Source: Petrosia ficiformis (Eukaryota > Porifera > Demospongiae > Haplosclerida > Petrosiidae). Taken from it: a stretch of 64,000 nucleotides of DNA. Below the pieces are notes generated by a model that did no database searches, was not told the DNA's origin, and was given only the letters and a program-made list of their open reading frames with translations. Below are positions 23,152 through 40,600 of this stretch, piece by piece (within the stretch, counting starts at the first letter, position 1; every line of letters starts with the position of its first letter). The translations under genes were made by a program, and so were the position numbers. The stretch lies in the NCBI GenBank assembly GCA_947044365.1, contig OX345640.1, positions 7,488,410 through 7,552,409 on the forward strand, given 5' to 3'.

Positions 23152-23875
23152 CTTAGTAGTGCAGATGTTAGAATTGGTAATGTACCTACATGTATCACAC
23201 TATGCTACATATATAGTTACATTGTGTATGTTACCATGTGCCTTATTATGAGTGACATATACTTTATATTAGATCCAGATCAAATGAACTGTGAATTGTA
23301 AATATTACCTACCAGGAAAAACAACCCAGCATGGATAAAAATAGAATTGATGAAAAATGGTGGACAAATCTAAACTGATAATAATAAAGCAGAGGAATTG
23401 TGGATACAGTGGACTGTATTGGCCACGTCAAGGTATGCAGACATTCTTCTACGACTAATTTCGAGCTTTTCGATATTTTTAGAAGATATAATCGTAAACT
23501 ATTAGAAAGTTCTTCACCAATTTTCTTGTTTTTGATAACAGAGAGATGGACAAAGTATATGTCAAATATATTAATACAATGTAACTATATATGTACCCAA
23601 ACATTCCACCATGTCAACTCCCATAATGTTAACTACCAATACAGTAACTATATACACCTGTGGTGTCACGATAAAGCATATGGTAACGAATATATTAATA
23701 CAATGTAACTGTATATGTAGTACATACATAAAAATTCCATGTACCATAATGGTAACTACCAATACAATACAATGTAACTATATACGATTGTGGGGTATTC
23801 CAACACCAAAAAAAGGAAATATTACTAGCTCATTCCAGAGTAATTATGTACATAAAAGCATATAAAATGTGTTTA
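23152..23875. repeat. Degenerate local repeats
   Basis: 23395-23545 matches 16885-17040. 23560-23800 repeats blocks built on AATACAATGTAACTATATA and AATGTTAACTACCAATACA two to three times. 23826 onward repeats one arm of the perfect hairpin. No gene. Confidence 0.6.
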
Positions 23876-24832
23876 CTCCACAGGTATTTAAGGCACAGTA
23901 CATGTACATGTTTATGTACGTCATTGCATGGGAAATCCATACTATATGTTAAATGTGGCATGTACATTCATTCTTTATTATGGCATGTACTTTATACATG
24001 TGTATACTAGTCGATATCAAATTACAACCTGACAAGTACTTGTAAACATTAATTTCAAGACAAGCAAGCAGCATTGCTTTATACGGTCTCAAATGAAATG
24101 AAACTAGTGTAACCAAATGAGAGTTAATTACAGTGGTTGAGGTTAAATGGTTAATGAGGTTGCATCCACTTGCTCAAAATCACTAAACAAGGACATCATT
24201 GCTTAGCTCAATGTCTGTGAAATGTGAAACACCTTTTTTTCTGTAATGAAACCAATTAGAATTTCAAAATGTTTACCCCTTAGCCCATGATCTACAAATA
24301 TTGATGTGTTTCAAATATATATAATTTTATAATTATATATATATATATATACACATGTATATATACTACAAAAAATAGTTTGGTTATTTCAACCAATCAG
24401 TTGGTTAGCCCAATTGCATTTCGAATACCATTGCTTCTGAATTGAGGTGTTGAGGAGTAGATCAACTTAATTAACTTTTTGTGTTGTAATGTTCACAATG
24501 ACAAGTAAATTAGTCATGGCTCACAGTTTACATGTCAGAACTGACGTCATATCGTACCAGTCATCTTTCACAAACAATTTACTTATTCATTATGAACAAC
24601 ATTTATATTCATTACTATAAAAAGTGCATATATAGTTCTTATTCAATTTTGTGTTAAATTAATTTTTATTTATTTTCTTATCTGTTTTCATTATCTGCAT
24701 ATTTGTTATTACATGTCAAGAAATAACCTGTTTTCAACTGATAATTACAAGTATACAATACCTCAAAAAGATATTAAATTTACATAACTGTGTACATTGA
24801 GAGTTAATTGTATAATATATGTATCACAACAA
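23876..24832. repeat. AT-rich dispersed repeats
   Basis: Contains a copy of the TTTAGCCCATGATCTAC/TA-hairpin repeat (24285-24365) and an arm of the CAATCAGTTGG foldback family (24370-24460). No exon recognised. Confidence 0.55.
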
Positions 24833-25580
24833 AAACAGTTTTGTTCGAGCAATCAGTTGGTTACCTCAGTTGCATTTAAGGATGTGTATCAACAAAATTT
24901 TCTGTCTCAATAGTTTATCACAATATTCGCGATACTTTAAGCTTTATGTTCTTCCATGTAGCAAATCCACAAATGATAAAAGAGATTAGTCATGTTGCCA
25001 CTGTAACCCAAATCTCCCTTACACAAATGACAAATTACCTCATTGTTGTTTAGTTGGAGCAGAGATCTTAAATCTGAATAACTGCCAGATCTCGCTTTTG
25101 GCTCCTACAAGTGGAGCCAAGGAATCATGCTATTCTTCAACTTTCTTGCTAGCCTAGCCATCTGTGTACAAACCGAACTGCGCATGCATGAACACATGTG
25201 TCAAGCAATAATAATTATAAAAATTAATAATCATAAATATTATAATTATATTGCGATATACATGTGTAGATTCCTGATATTGCTTATCACGATAATTACT
25301 TCAGTCATGAAAATATCACTATATCGATACTATCACACATCCTTAGTTGCATTCATTACTGCTGAATTGAGGTGTTAATGATTAGGTCAGCTTAACCTTT
25401 GGTCTTGACATCATATTATTCATCTTCCTTTATCAATGTACTTAGTCATTGTGAACAACATTCCAATACCAAAGGTTAAGAATACTGGCTGACCTTTCAA
25501 TGACTCAATACAGCATTACCAGTATTACTAAATTGACATGCAAATTGAGGTAACCAGCTGATCAGTAGAAATAACAAACT
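24833..25580. mobile_element. CAATCAGTTGG foldback element, interrupted
   Basis: The left arm is at 24833-24876 and the right arm near 25545-25575 (GAGGTAACCAGCTGATCAG). The element is split by the MITE at 24877-25345. Confidence 0.6.
24877..25345. mobile_element. MITE with 8-bp target-site duplication
   Basis: 469 bp, starting TAAGGATGTGT and ending ACACATCCTTA, with imperfect inverted ends carrying GATA-rich sequence. It is flanked on both sides by GTTGCATT (24869-24876 and 25346-25353), which are exact 8-bp duplications as in hAT elements. The interior is non-coding. Confidence 0.85.
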
Positions 25581-25639
25581 CTATTTCCAGTGCATTCATT
25601 CATCAGTATTTTAAAGATGAGTGTTTGATTAACATTTCT

Positions 25640-25776
25640 ACTGCTGCTTCTGAAGTATTATCAACTAAACTAATGATTTCTGTAGGTTTTTGGTGTTCAG
25701 TGTTTAATGTATCATCATTTAATAATACAAAAGATATTTATTTAGTGTTCATAATAATAAATACACACATTCTATA

Positions 25777-25846
<70 letters not shown>

Positions 25847-25898
25847 CATGTACACACAGAAATTTAAAAGTCTTGTGTAATTTTAAATTGGAATAAAA
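25640..25898. repeat. 3' flank of HEPN-like paralog 3 with TA microsatellite
   Basis: 25640-25760 is related to the 3' flank of paralog 2. 25782-25843 is a (TA)n run with a central TACATGTA, able to form a long hairpin. Confidence 0.75.
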
Positions 25899-26591
25899 TC
25901 AAGTTTCAATATTTTTGACTGATGCCTTCTCCAGAATATCTAGCAACCTGTAGACAATATCACGGTCATTGCAATTAACTAAACGCTCACGAGCCTGTCT
26001 AACAGACATGCCTGGATGTGCTTTGATGTTTCGATGTGATTTTAATGATTTAATTGCACCATACAAGTTAGAGTTTAGCTCGAAAGTAGTTTCTAGTCTG
26101 TCCCAATTTTCTTTAGCTTTGGAAACTTCTTCCTGTGACTTAAAGATGTCTTTAGATTGACGTGAGTTCCTGCCAAGGTCAGAAAGGGCAGATTCCAGCT
26201 GATCAATAGTTAAGTAACGTGAGTCACTGACATTCGTACCATTCACTATTTCTCCCACAAATACCTTTTCTACTTTTGATGCTATTTGACCGACCAAAAG
26301 AATTTCTTCAAGATTTTCCAGATGTTTTACTCTGTCTTCAAGTTTCTTTACACTTTCTTGCAGTTTATCATGCTCTTCCAGTAAGCACTTCACAACATTT
26401 CCTAAGCAATCAATGATCTCTGCAACTTGAGTCAAATTGATTTCAGCATCGCTCTGCACAACTAAAACAATTTTCTCAGTTACCACTACCAATTCAGAAA
26501 CTGCTGAAACTTCACCACTTTTGATCTTAGAACAGTAAGTTTTAATATCTTTTGTAAAAGTAGATAACCCTTGATGAGGAGAAATTTCCAT
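25899..26591 (-). CDS. HEPN-like coiled-coil protein, paralog 3
   Basis: 230-aa frame from ATG 26591 (MEISPHQGL). In paralogs 1 and 2 the protein begins MAS four codons earlier. Here the corresponding CAATGGCTTC is CAATTGGCTTC, so that ATG is destroyed and the next in-frame ATG must serve. The motif R-N-I-K-A-H-P is kept at residues 187-193. The coiled coil is seven residues shorter than in paralogs 1 and 2, exactly one heptad. The rest aligns throughout, including GQIASKVEKVFVGEIVNGTN. The gene is in opposite orientation to the other two, with its own copy of the conserved upstream region (26604-26760). Function unknown; HEPN assignment is inference. Confidence 0.68.
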   Translation of the reverse strand: MEISPHQGLSTFTKDIKTYCSKIKSGEVSAVSELVVVTEKIVLVVQSDAEINLTQVAEIIDCLGNVVKCLLEEHDKLQESVKKLEDRVKHLENLEEILLVGQIASKVEKVFVGEIVNGTNVSDSRYLTIDQLESALSDLGRNSRQSKDIFKSQEEVSKAKENWDRLETTFELNSNLYGAIKSLKSHRNIKAHPGMSVRQARERLVNCNDRDIVYRLLDILEKASVKNIET

Positions 26592-26603
26592 CTTTGAAGC
26601 CAA

Positions 26604-26765
26604 TTGAATGAGTTACTTATGCGAGTATAGTGAGATAATCTACAGCTTTTACGGGCCCTTTATATTCAAACAATTTGCTAATTTCTAAAATATGATACAC
26701 ATATTACCATAAACATCGTACATGTGTGTAATATCAAAGAAGCAAACTAGTAGAATGTTTAATTT
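26604..26765 (-). promoter_or_regulatory. Upstream region of HEPN-like paralog 3
   Basis: The complement aligns with 3745-3944 and 18355-18553, including a TATAAA motif (AATATAAAGG) about 70 bp before the former start codon. Confidence 0.5.
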
Positions 26766-26796
26766 GAACAAATTCTGTACACTGTACTTGTATCTT

Positions 26797-27158
26797 TTAA
26801 CCCTTAGAGGACTGAGCTTGTTTTTCAAAATTCTTCCCATTTCCAACACTGGCATCTCTATTGCATATATTTTGGCCACAGTTCACTTTCTCTACCCCAA
26901 ACTTGGCTCCTTTTCCGACATGGAGTACTACTTCTACCAACTCGTTTACTGGGACTTGAAAGTCCCCAAGCGCTTTGTAGGATTAAATCAAATGCAGTAC
27001 TCTCCCTCTTTTGACTGGAAGTGGGGCAAACAAAATGACCCCACTACATGATGGCATCAGCTACACCCACAATTTCGGGTTATACAGCAAGGGAAATGCC
27101 TCAGCAACCCAGCAGAGCATGTGGGTGGGGTCATCAACACCGCAAATTGCGTGGGCAC
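26797..27158. mobile_element. piggyBac-like left end fragment
   Basis: TTAA at 26797-26800 is followed by CCCTTAGAGGACTGAGC, the arrangement typical of piggyBac termini (TTAA target, ends beginning CCC). The following 350 bp are GC-richer than their surroundings and have an open plus-strand frame without recognisable transposase. No complementary right end with TTAA is present before the 19290-type repeat resumes at about 27160. Confidence 0.5.
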
Positions 27159-27384
27159 AATATTAGCTTACTCACACTGACAGAATAGGAGAATATCTTC
27201 TGTTTGTACATGTATATGCTATAGAATGTGTTTATTTATTATAACAGTAAATAGATATCTATTGATAAAAAATGTATTATTATACTATAACCATTGAACA
27301 CCCATAAATTCCAATCCTATATGAATCATTAGTTTAGTTGATAATACTTCAAAAGCCGCCATCAGAATTTTAATCAAACACACA

Positions 27385-27957
27385 TCTTTAAAATCCTCAC
27401 AATGGTATACAGCATGCATAGAATACACACAAGGTCTATTACTATAATATAATCCCTATATTGCAATGAGGACAGGATTATATTTCAGTAAAATAGACTG
27501 TGTGTACAGTGAGTTATAGCCACCTACTTCACTTGAAACGCTCGCCATGCTACTTTGCTGCAGCTAATGAAGGACAATGTCTATATAAAGATTTCCTATC
27601 CATTCAAACATTCTACAAGGCTGTGCTGTTGAAAATACAGAAGTTATGAAGCTTAGGTAGAGAGCAAGCATTGCCTTGGATTAAGGCTTGGAACTTTCAT
27701 ACAATCACCTTGATGTCTTTCGGCAAGCAATGAAGCACAAATTTTACTGTACGTAGCATTCTAATGCCTTTGCTCTCCAGCAAAACAAGTTAGCATTTTG
27801 AATCTTGCAAGAGTCTACTTCAGCATTTGTATTTAAATAGTTTTTTAAGTATTTGTATTTGTATTTTTGTAAATTGAAAATGTATTTTAAGAGTTAAAAT
27901 ACAAAACATACACTATCCTTTCATGAAGTTTGTTGGTGATAACTAATTAAAGTGATG
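27385..27957. repeat. Dispersed repeat, partner 7300-7925
   Basis: Direct repeat of 7300-7925 with small deletions. No coding content. Confidence 0.8.
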
Positions 27958-27970
27958 GAAGATTTAGCGC

Positions 27971-28573
27971 ATAGATGTCGAGTACATTATCACATAGATG
28001 TCAAGTACATTATCACATAGATGTTAAATACATTATCACATAGATGTTAAGTACATGTACATTATCACATAGATATCAAGTACATTATCACATAGATGTT
28101 AAGTACATTATCACATAGATGTTAAGTACATGTACATTATCACATAGATGTCAAGTACATTATCACATAGATGTCAAGTACATTATCACATAGATGTCAA
28201 GTACATTATCACATAGATGTCAAGTACATTATCACATAGATGTCAAGTACATTATCACATAGATGTTAAGTACATTATCACATAGATGTTAAGTACATGT
28301 ACATTATCACATAGATATCAAGTACATTATCACATAGATGTTAAGTACATTATCACATAGATGTTAAGTACATGTACATTATCACATAGATGTCAAGTAC
28401 ATTATCACATAGATGTCAAGTACATTATCACATAGATGTCAAGTACATTATCACATAGATGTCAAGTACATTATCACATAGATGTTAAGTACATTATCAC
28501 ATAGATGTTAAGTACATGTACATTATCACATAGATATCAAGTACATTATCACATAGATGTCAAGTACATTATG
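27971..28573. repeat. 23-bp minisatellite with higher-order structure
   Basis: About 25 units of the type GATGTCAAGTACATTATCAC plus ATA. Variants are GATGTT, GATATC and a 29-bp form with an extra ATGTAC. The rare GATATC unit recurs at 28072, 28314 and 28533 in the same order of neighbours, so blocks of about 242 and 219 bp (a one-unit difference) have been duplicated as wholes. Confidence 0.95.
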
Positions 28574-29194
28574 TGGGCCTGATTAACTTATTAAGAAGTT
28601 CCTAATACATGATTCTTCTATTACAATTACATATATAATTTACAATCTTACTAGCAGTACACTTGTTTCGACAGTGTTATTATGAGTCTTATATTGATAC
28701 TTCCATAACTCTTCTGTTGGTATCGGTCTGTGAAAAGCTTCAGCTTTATTTAAATACCTAAATTGAAGTGAGATTAGTGATCCACTGATAAGAGATTTTA
28801 CTGATATTCCAATAAACTGATAATTAATTTAGATACATTCTGATAACCTATACTGATCTGATATTATACCTATACCTTCTGGCTTCTGATTCTTTCAATG
28901 AAAATCAGCATTTACTCAATAATAATGATTATCATAAAAGAAATCTAAAATCACAAGAAGTGACATCATCAGTACACGTTTTACAATATCCGTTAAATCT
29001 TTCAGATATAACTGATACTAATAACTCAAAACAATGGCTAATTAATTGTGACCAATACTGATTACCAATCCAATTATCAGTGTGCGATTTTTATATTGAA
29101 TTTTAAATATGAGAAATGTCTCTCTAAAGTGTATTCTAGTGTGATAGAATAGTAGTGCTGAAATGAACGTTCTTTTGTTTGACTTTTATGGCCC
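28574..29194. other. AT-rich non-coding stretch
   Basis: No ORF, RNA gene or repeat recognised apart from general A/T richness. Confidence 0.5.
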
Positions 29195-29660
29195 ATAAGG
29201 CCATCCCTATGATTGCTTTCCATGCGATTGAATCTACATATATATATATATTATATATATATATATATATATACACTATATATATATATATATATTCTTG
29301 TGTCACTTTTGCGAGTATCCATTGTATACGTAGTTAAGGAAGTTGCATCATTCCAGGGCGCTTGGTCAATTAATGGGGGTGGTGCATAATAGAACAAGCA
29401 GTCACACACTCAAGCTCTACAGACCAGCAGAAAGAAAGCAGCTTGTAGCTTATATAGAAACTGGAACTAATAGCTAGCTATTCTACCTAAAATATACTGC
29501 TAAAGTTCTACAAGATCCTTTAAAAGGTAAGGAGAGTAGATAATCACTATAATAGGCTGATGTGTTTCAGGCATGATAAAGTCAGCAATGATAAATGAAT
29601 GCTGGACACCACAAAGTAGTCATAGGGATACTTAAAATGGTGAGCTATCTCACCAGAAAA
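29195..29660. mobile_element. Foldback-element copy (family of 38105-38746)
   Basis: Starts GGCCATCCCTATGATTGC as the TTC1-intron element does. It continues through a TA run (29240-29296), TAGTTAAGGAAGTTGC and TCAATTAATGG, and ends near CATAGGGATAC. Only one arm is complete. Confidence 0.65.
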
Positions 29661-29892
29661 ACATTGTGACAAGTAAGCAGACATAGTATTCAAAATTAAT
29701 AATCATTTGTTACAGAGAATAAAAATTTGAATATCACACAGGCTTTTATTTAGAAATCATTAAATTTGATGGAGCGACATACAAGATGCATATTGGAATG
29801 AATCTATCAATGGAGGTGAATGGCGCCCCTCCCCCTTAAATGAAACCTTGCCACTTAAATACATGTAGCACTCGTTTCGACACTATACAATC

Positions 29893-30045
29893 AATAATGT
29901 CCACGTTTGCCATCAAAATCTCATGAATATCATTATATTGTTCATGTAGGGTTGGGTTAAAGGTAGGTTAGGGTTCCCTTGTGGTTAGGGTTCAATCAGT
30001 ATCAAAGTAATCTAAGCCTTTGATGGCAAAGTTGGACCAGGCTCT
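29893..30045. mobile_element. Short MITE with AATGTCCA ends
   Basis: The ends AATGTCCACGTTTGCCATCA and GATGGCAAAGTTGGAC are inverted. The core contains GGTTAGGGTT-type sequence. A second copy is at 45541-45680. Confidence 0.75.
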
Positions 30046-30117
30046 ATACAATAGTTAACAAATGAATACATGAAAACCACTCTAAGACTAGTATAAGTAA
30101 AGTTTAGGTTCCGTAAT

Positions 30118-30415
30118 TTGTTCAGATTTTAACCCCAGACCCTGTGGTTCAACAAACTTGTGCCTCCAGACCCTATGGTTTGTCTAGTCAGGAAGGGTCT
30201 GGTCAACTGCTTGATAGCTACTTCTACTTGCAGTACAAGTCCTTGTTATATAGCAGTACCTATTTTGTATGATATTATGAGGAAGTGTAGTGGCTCTGTC
30301 ATAATCACATGATATTTAAGCATTCCATGTTCCTAAGTAGCTATAAAGCAGTTGACTAAACCCTTCTTCCTCCAGTGAAGGGGCTGGCCTACAAGACTAG
30401 ATTCGTCAACCACAC
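30118..30415. mobile_element. Small inverted-repeat element
   Basis: AGGAAGGGTCTGGTCAACTGC (about 30190) faces GCAGTTGACTAAACCCTTCT (about 30349). Non-coding. Confidence 0.5.
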
Positions 30416-30895
30416 CCAATGGGGCTTCTGAGTACATAACGTGATTTCTATAATATATTAAACATTGATTCTAAATTTTACTTATACTTATTATTTTAGT
30501 TAATTAAACAGCAGAATTGAATTGCAGGCATATTACTAAATGTGTTCAATATTGTGATACTAAAACAACACTATACTTACCAGTAAATACAGAGAAGAAA
30601 AAGTCTGACTAGTATCTCTACAAACAGATATCGTTTGAATGAACTAAATTTTAACTGCATCTTTCCAAATATATGTCTTGCACTACTTGGATGGAACAGT
30701 AGATACATGCAGATTCTCATGCTCCCATCGAGACTGAGGTGTGGTCAATAAAATACACCACACCCTCTAACCACATGCAATCAATAACCACGCCTTTTAC
30801 GCCCCGCCCTTATATTACCCCGCCTACAAACACACCTTCTTTGTATACTTCCGTATATTTTCTAGTATTCTACCAGGGTTGAAATCTCTTAAGAA

Positions 30896-36828
<5,933 letters not shown>

Positions 36829-37615
36829 ATATTATAATAATATATTTTAAATCATAACACACTCAGTAATCAACTACTGTTAATGGTAATTTCTAGTTCA
36901 GTAGATATAATTTGACAAATAAGTTTTTTTGTAATATAATGTTTTGAAAACAGAATGCATGATTCTTATATTTCTACTGTTTTTTTGTTGTTGAAGTTGA
37001 AAATTTCCATTATAGGAACTGCACACAATACCATAGTGAAGACATTGCATATATGACATCTAACCCCTATGTATTCGGGAGTGTATAGCATTATGGAGTA
37101 CTCCAGTCTCCAAATGTTTGGAATCGGTTTCAGTGAATTGAAAATGGCTAAAACGTTGATACCAGATCCTTTCTCATGGTATGGGTCTAGTGCATGTGGT
37201 CAATTGTGCTTTCATTCAAGTGTCCATCCTTTGATATTACTTTGCAGTTAGCTTAGGGCACTTAAAAGTAAACGGAGATTAGAATATCATGTTGATAAAT
37301 GTTGGCTATGCAATAGCGGAACACAAATCAAAAAAAGTCGTTCGCTTGCATACTTCATACAGTGAATACACATTCTACCTAATAATAGAATACTTCTGGT
37401 GAGCATACTAGAGACCATTCTGGAGACCATTTCAGTGACTGTTCTGGTGACCGTTCTGAGGAGCATTCTGTTGATAAGAGAAAATTTCCAGTACATAATA
37501 ATTATTAATTAATGATAATTATTAATTAATTTTATTTAAAATAATTAATTTTAATTATTATTAAACGTTAATATTATTAAAATTAAATAACTGGTAGTTA
37601 TTAATTATTTTTAAA
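36829..37615. other. Intergenic spacer ACTR1-TTC1
   Basis: 787 bp with ordinary AT-rich sequence, a pure A/T stretch (37497-37590) just upstream of TTC1, and no coding or RNA feature recognised. The TTC1 promoter presumably lies here. Confidence 0.5.
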
Positions 37616-40600
37616 ATGGCGGAAAATACAAGTGAAGATGTTTCTTCTGATTCAGATGTGTATCATTCAGCTGATGAGGACATAGAAGAAACGAGAAAAG
37701 TAATGAATAATTTACAACTGAGTAATACAACATCTGAAAGCATGAAAACAGATATAAGTGTAAAGACTTTAGATTGCGGAAAGTCAACTGAGCCAGTTCC
37801 GGAATCTGTTGATTTACCTGAGGACACTAATACATGTCAAACAACAATGGCAAGTAATGTAAATATAACAGAACCTGTAATTGGGGAGACGAGGCCTGTA
37901 GACTCTGTGAAACAGTATGATAATAAGCAGGAAACTGAATTTGTTACTAATTTGGATAATCGCTATGTCAGTGAGGGACTGGACATTAAAGATGAAAAGA
38001 TTGAGTTAACAGAGGAACAGAAAAAGGTCAGTATTATATTAGTAAAATGGCTTGTAGCCTCAAAATTTTTTTTAAGTTGTGGATTGACCTTTTTATTACC
38101 CATATGGCCATCCCTATAATTGATTTCACACAGATTCAAACTATATAAATTATTAAGTATACATATTTGCTTGTGTCACATACATACATATGTACACATT
38201 GTATATGTAGTTAAGGAAGTCGTGTCATCCTGAGGGGCCCGGTCAATTAATGGGCACGGCACATAATGGAATGCATGCTCAGGCTCTACAGAACAGCAGG
38301 AAAAAAGCTGATTGTAGAAACTGGAACTAATAACTGCTCTAAATTTCTACAAGAACCTTTAAAACAAGATATATAGAGAAAAAAGTATTCCTATGACTGC
38401 TTTGTGGTGTCCAGTATTCGGTAAACATGGCTAACTTCATGATGCCTGAAACACATTAGCCTATTATTATTATTATTTTGATTATCTACTCTGTTTACCT
38501 TTTAAAGAACCTTGTAGAACTTTAGAAATATATTTCAGGTAGAATAGCTAGCTATTAGTTCCAGTTTCTACATAAGTTACACAGCTTTCATCTGCAGAGC
38601 TTGAGCGCGCGTTCTTTTACGTGCCACACCCATTAATTGACCGACTCCTGGGAATGACGTAACTTCCTTAACTATATATACTCACGTAGTTGACACAAAC
38701 ATATATATATATTGTTCAAACCCGTGGGAAAGCAATCATAGGGATGGAGAATGAGTATACAATGTATTAACATTTTTGTTCCAAATTTCAATTTGGTATT
38801 GTTCACATTTTTTTTAGATTCAGTTCTCTATTTGGTAGTGTTCACTCGCATCATTACTATTATTATTTCCATAGGAGATGAGAGAGCAGGCTGATAAGTT
38901 GAAAACTTCAGGTAATGAAGCTTTTAAGAATTCAGGTAAGCCTTTTTAGCTGCGTGGTAATACTATATATATATATATATATATGTTTTTGGGCCAGACA
39001 TTAGATAAAGAGGTAACATCTGAGGAAACTGTTTTTGATAAGTCAGCTCTGCAGAGAATCATGCAGACCAATCAAGATTTGTTGGACCATGTGACATACA
39101 TAGTAACATGGCAGTCTCATACCCTGACTGCCACGCTCTATGGGTGAAAGACGGCCTGGAACATTTGCTTCAATTTTGTGGTCTAAGCGCCAAATGTCTT
39201 TTTCACTCAAAAGAAAGTTTATTGTAACAAACGTACTTTTTGAGTGGAAATGATGTTTGACACTTGGACAGAGAATTTGAAGCAACAGTTTCATACTGTG
39301 TTTTGCCCGTAAGGCATGGCGGTCTTGGGATGAGACTAGTATATAACATGGAGACTATCAAACTTTCTAATGCTCATTTTGCTGTCTTAGTGTAACTAAT
39401 GAAGAATGTTTCTATGGCTTTCCTTTCTTTGATGGTTGATAAAAAGTTATAAAAAACACGTACAAACCTTTCAAACTTTTCTTAACGAAGCTTCCAATTT
39501 GATATTGACTATTCGTCCAGCCTTGATATGAATACATTATGATTGCTGTAATTCTGTATGATATTTATATAGATTATGAGAAAGCAGTTGAATTATATTC
39601 GGAAGCACTGACTGTCTACCCTACAGAATCCACAAATGAAATCGCTATTTGTTATGCCAATAGAGGTGCTTGCTTCATCAAACTGGTTAGTAATTGACAA
39701 AAGTGTGTTTCTAATATTACCTGATTATTATTTTATTGATAGGAACAAAATGAGAATGTTGTGGATGACTGTACTAAAGGTACTGTGTGATATGTGTTTC
39801 ACAATACTGTTTTATGATTTTAAAGATGCTATGAAAACAATTTGAAACCGAGCTTATTATAAATTCATTGTTTTCCCATTGTGTACTACTATCACAGGCA
39901 TAGGAACCAAGGGATCAGAGGGGGCGGCACATGCCCTCCCAATTGGCAAAAATTGTATAGATATTAACTTGGTATATAGCATCCACCCCCCTAAGTTTTA
40001 GGATATAGGTTTTAGTATTTAGGGTGTAGGGTTAATTATTTAGGACATAAGGTTATGGTTTAGGGTTCAGGGTTTTGTATTTAGGGTGTAGGGTATAGAG
40101 TTTCGGGTTTATTACTTAGGGGCACCCTCCCCATTTTTTTATGACAAGGGCTCAATCACTAGACATTACGCTGCATAGATTTCTTTTACTCTTTGTATTG
40201 CTTGAGAATTTCATTTACTATTAATTTTAATTTAAATAGCATTAGAGCTTCGACCTGACTACCTCAAACCTCTAATGAGAAGGGCACAATCATATGAAGC
40301 ATTAGAAAAGCTTGAGCAAGCACTAGAAGGTACATGTATGCATATGGAGTATATTGTCAAGTATCATACGACTATCATCTGTTTTTTAGATTATAAGAAA
40401 GCATTGGAACTTGATCCATCGCAAACTGCAGCAAGAGAGGCTGTTATGGTGAGTATATATATTCAATGAATGTACATCTTTGCATGCATCTTGTGTAGTC
40501 AACTGAAATAAATGTTTGTTTAGAGCTGAGAATCCTTGGGATTCCTCTATGTTTTATTGGTTTGGAGCTGGGACTCTAGGTTCAAATCCCACTCAGTCGT

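Noticed and set aside
26722..27051. 109-codon plus-strand frame next to HEPN-like paralog 3
   Set aside because: It starts in HEPN-like upstream DNA and continues into the piggyBac-like fragment; no recognisable transposase motif.
27971..28573. Possible CRISPR-like array (regular direct repeats)
   Set aside because: Units are contiguous with no unique spacers and variants are shared between units. It is a eukaryotic minisatellite.
40560..40600. B-box-like GGTTCAAATCC, possible tRNA or SINE
   Set aside because: No A box at the right distance and no tRNA fold.
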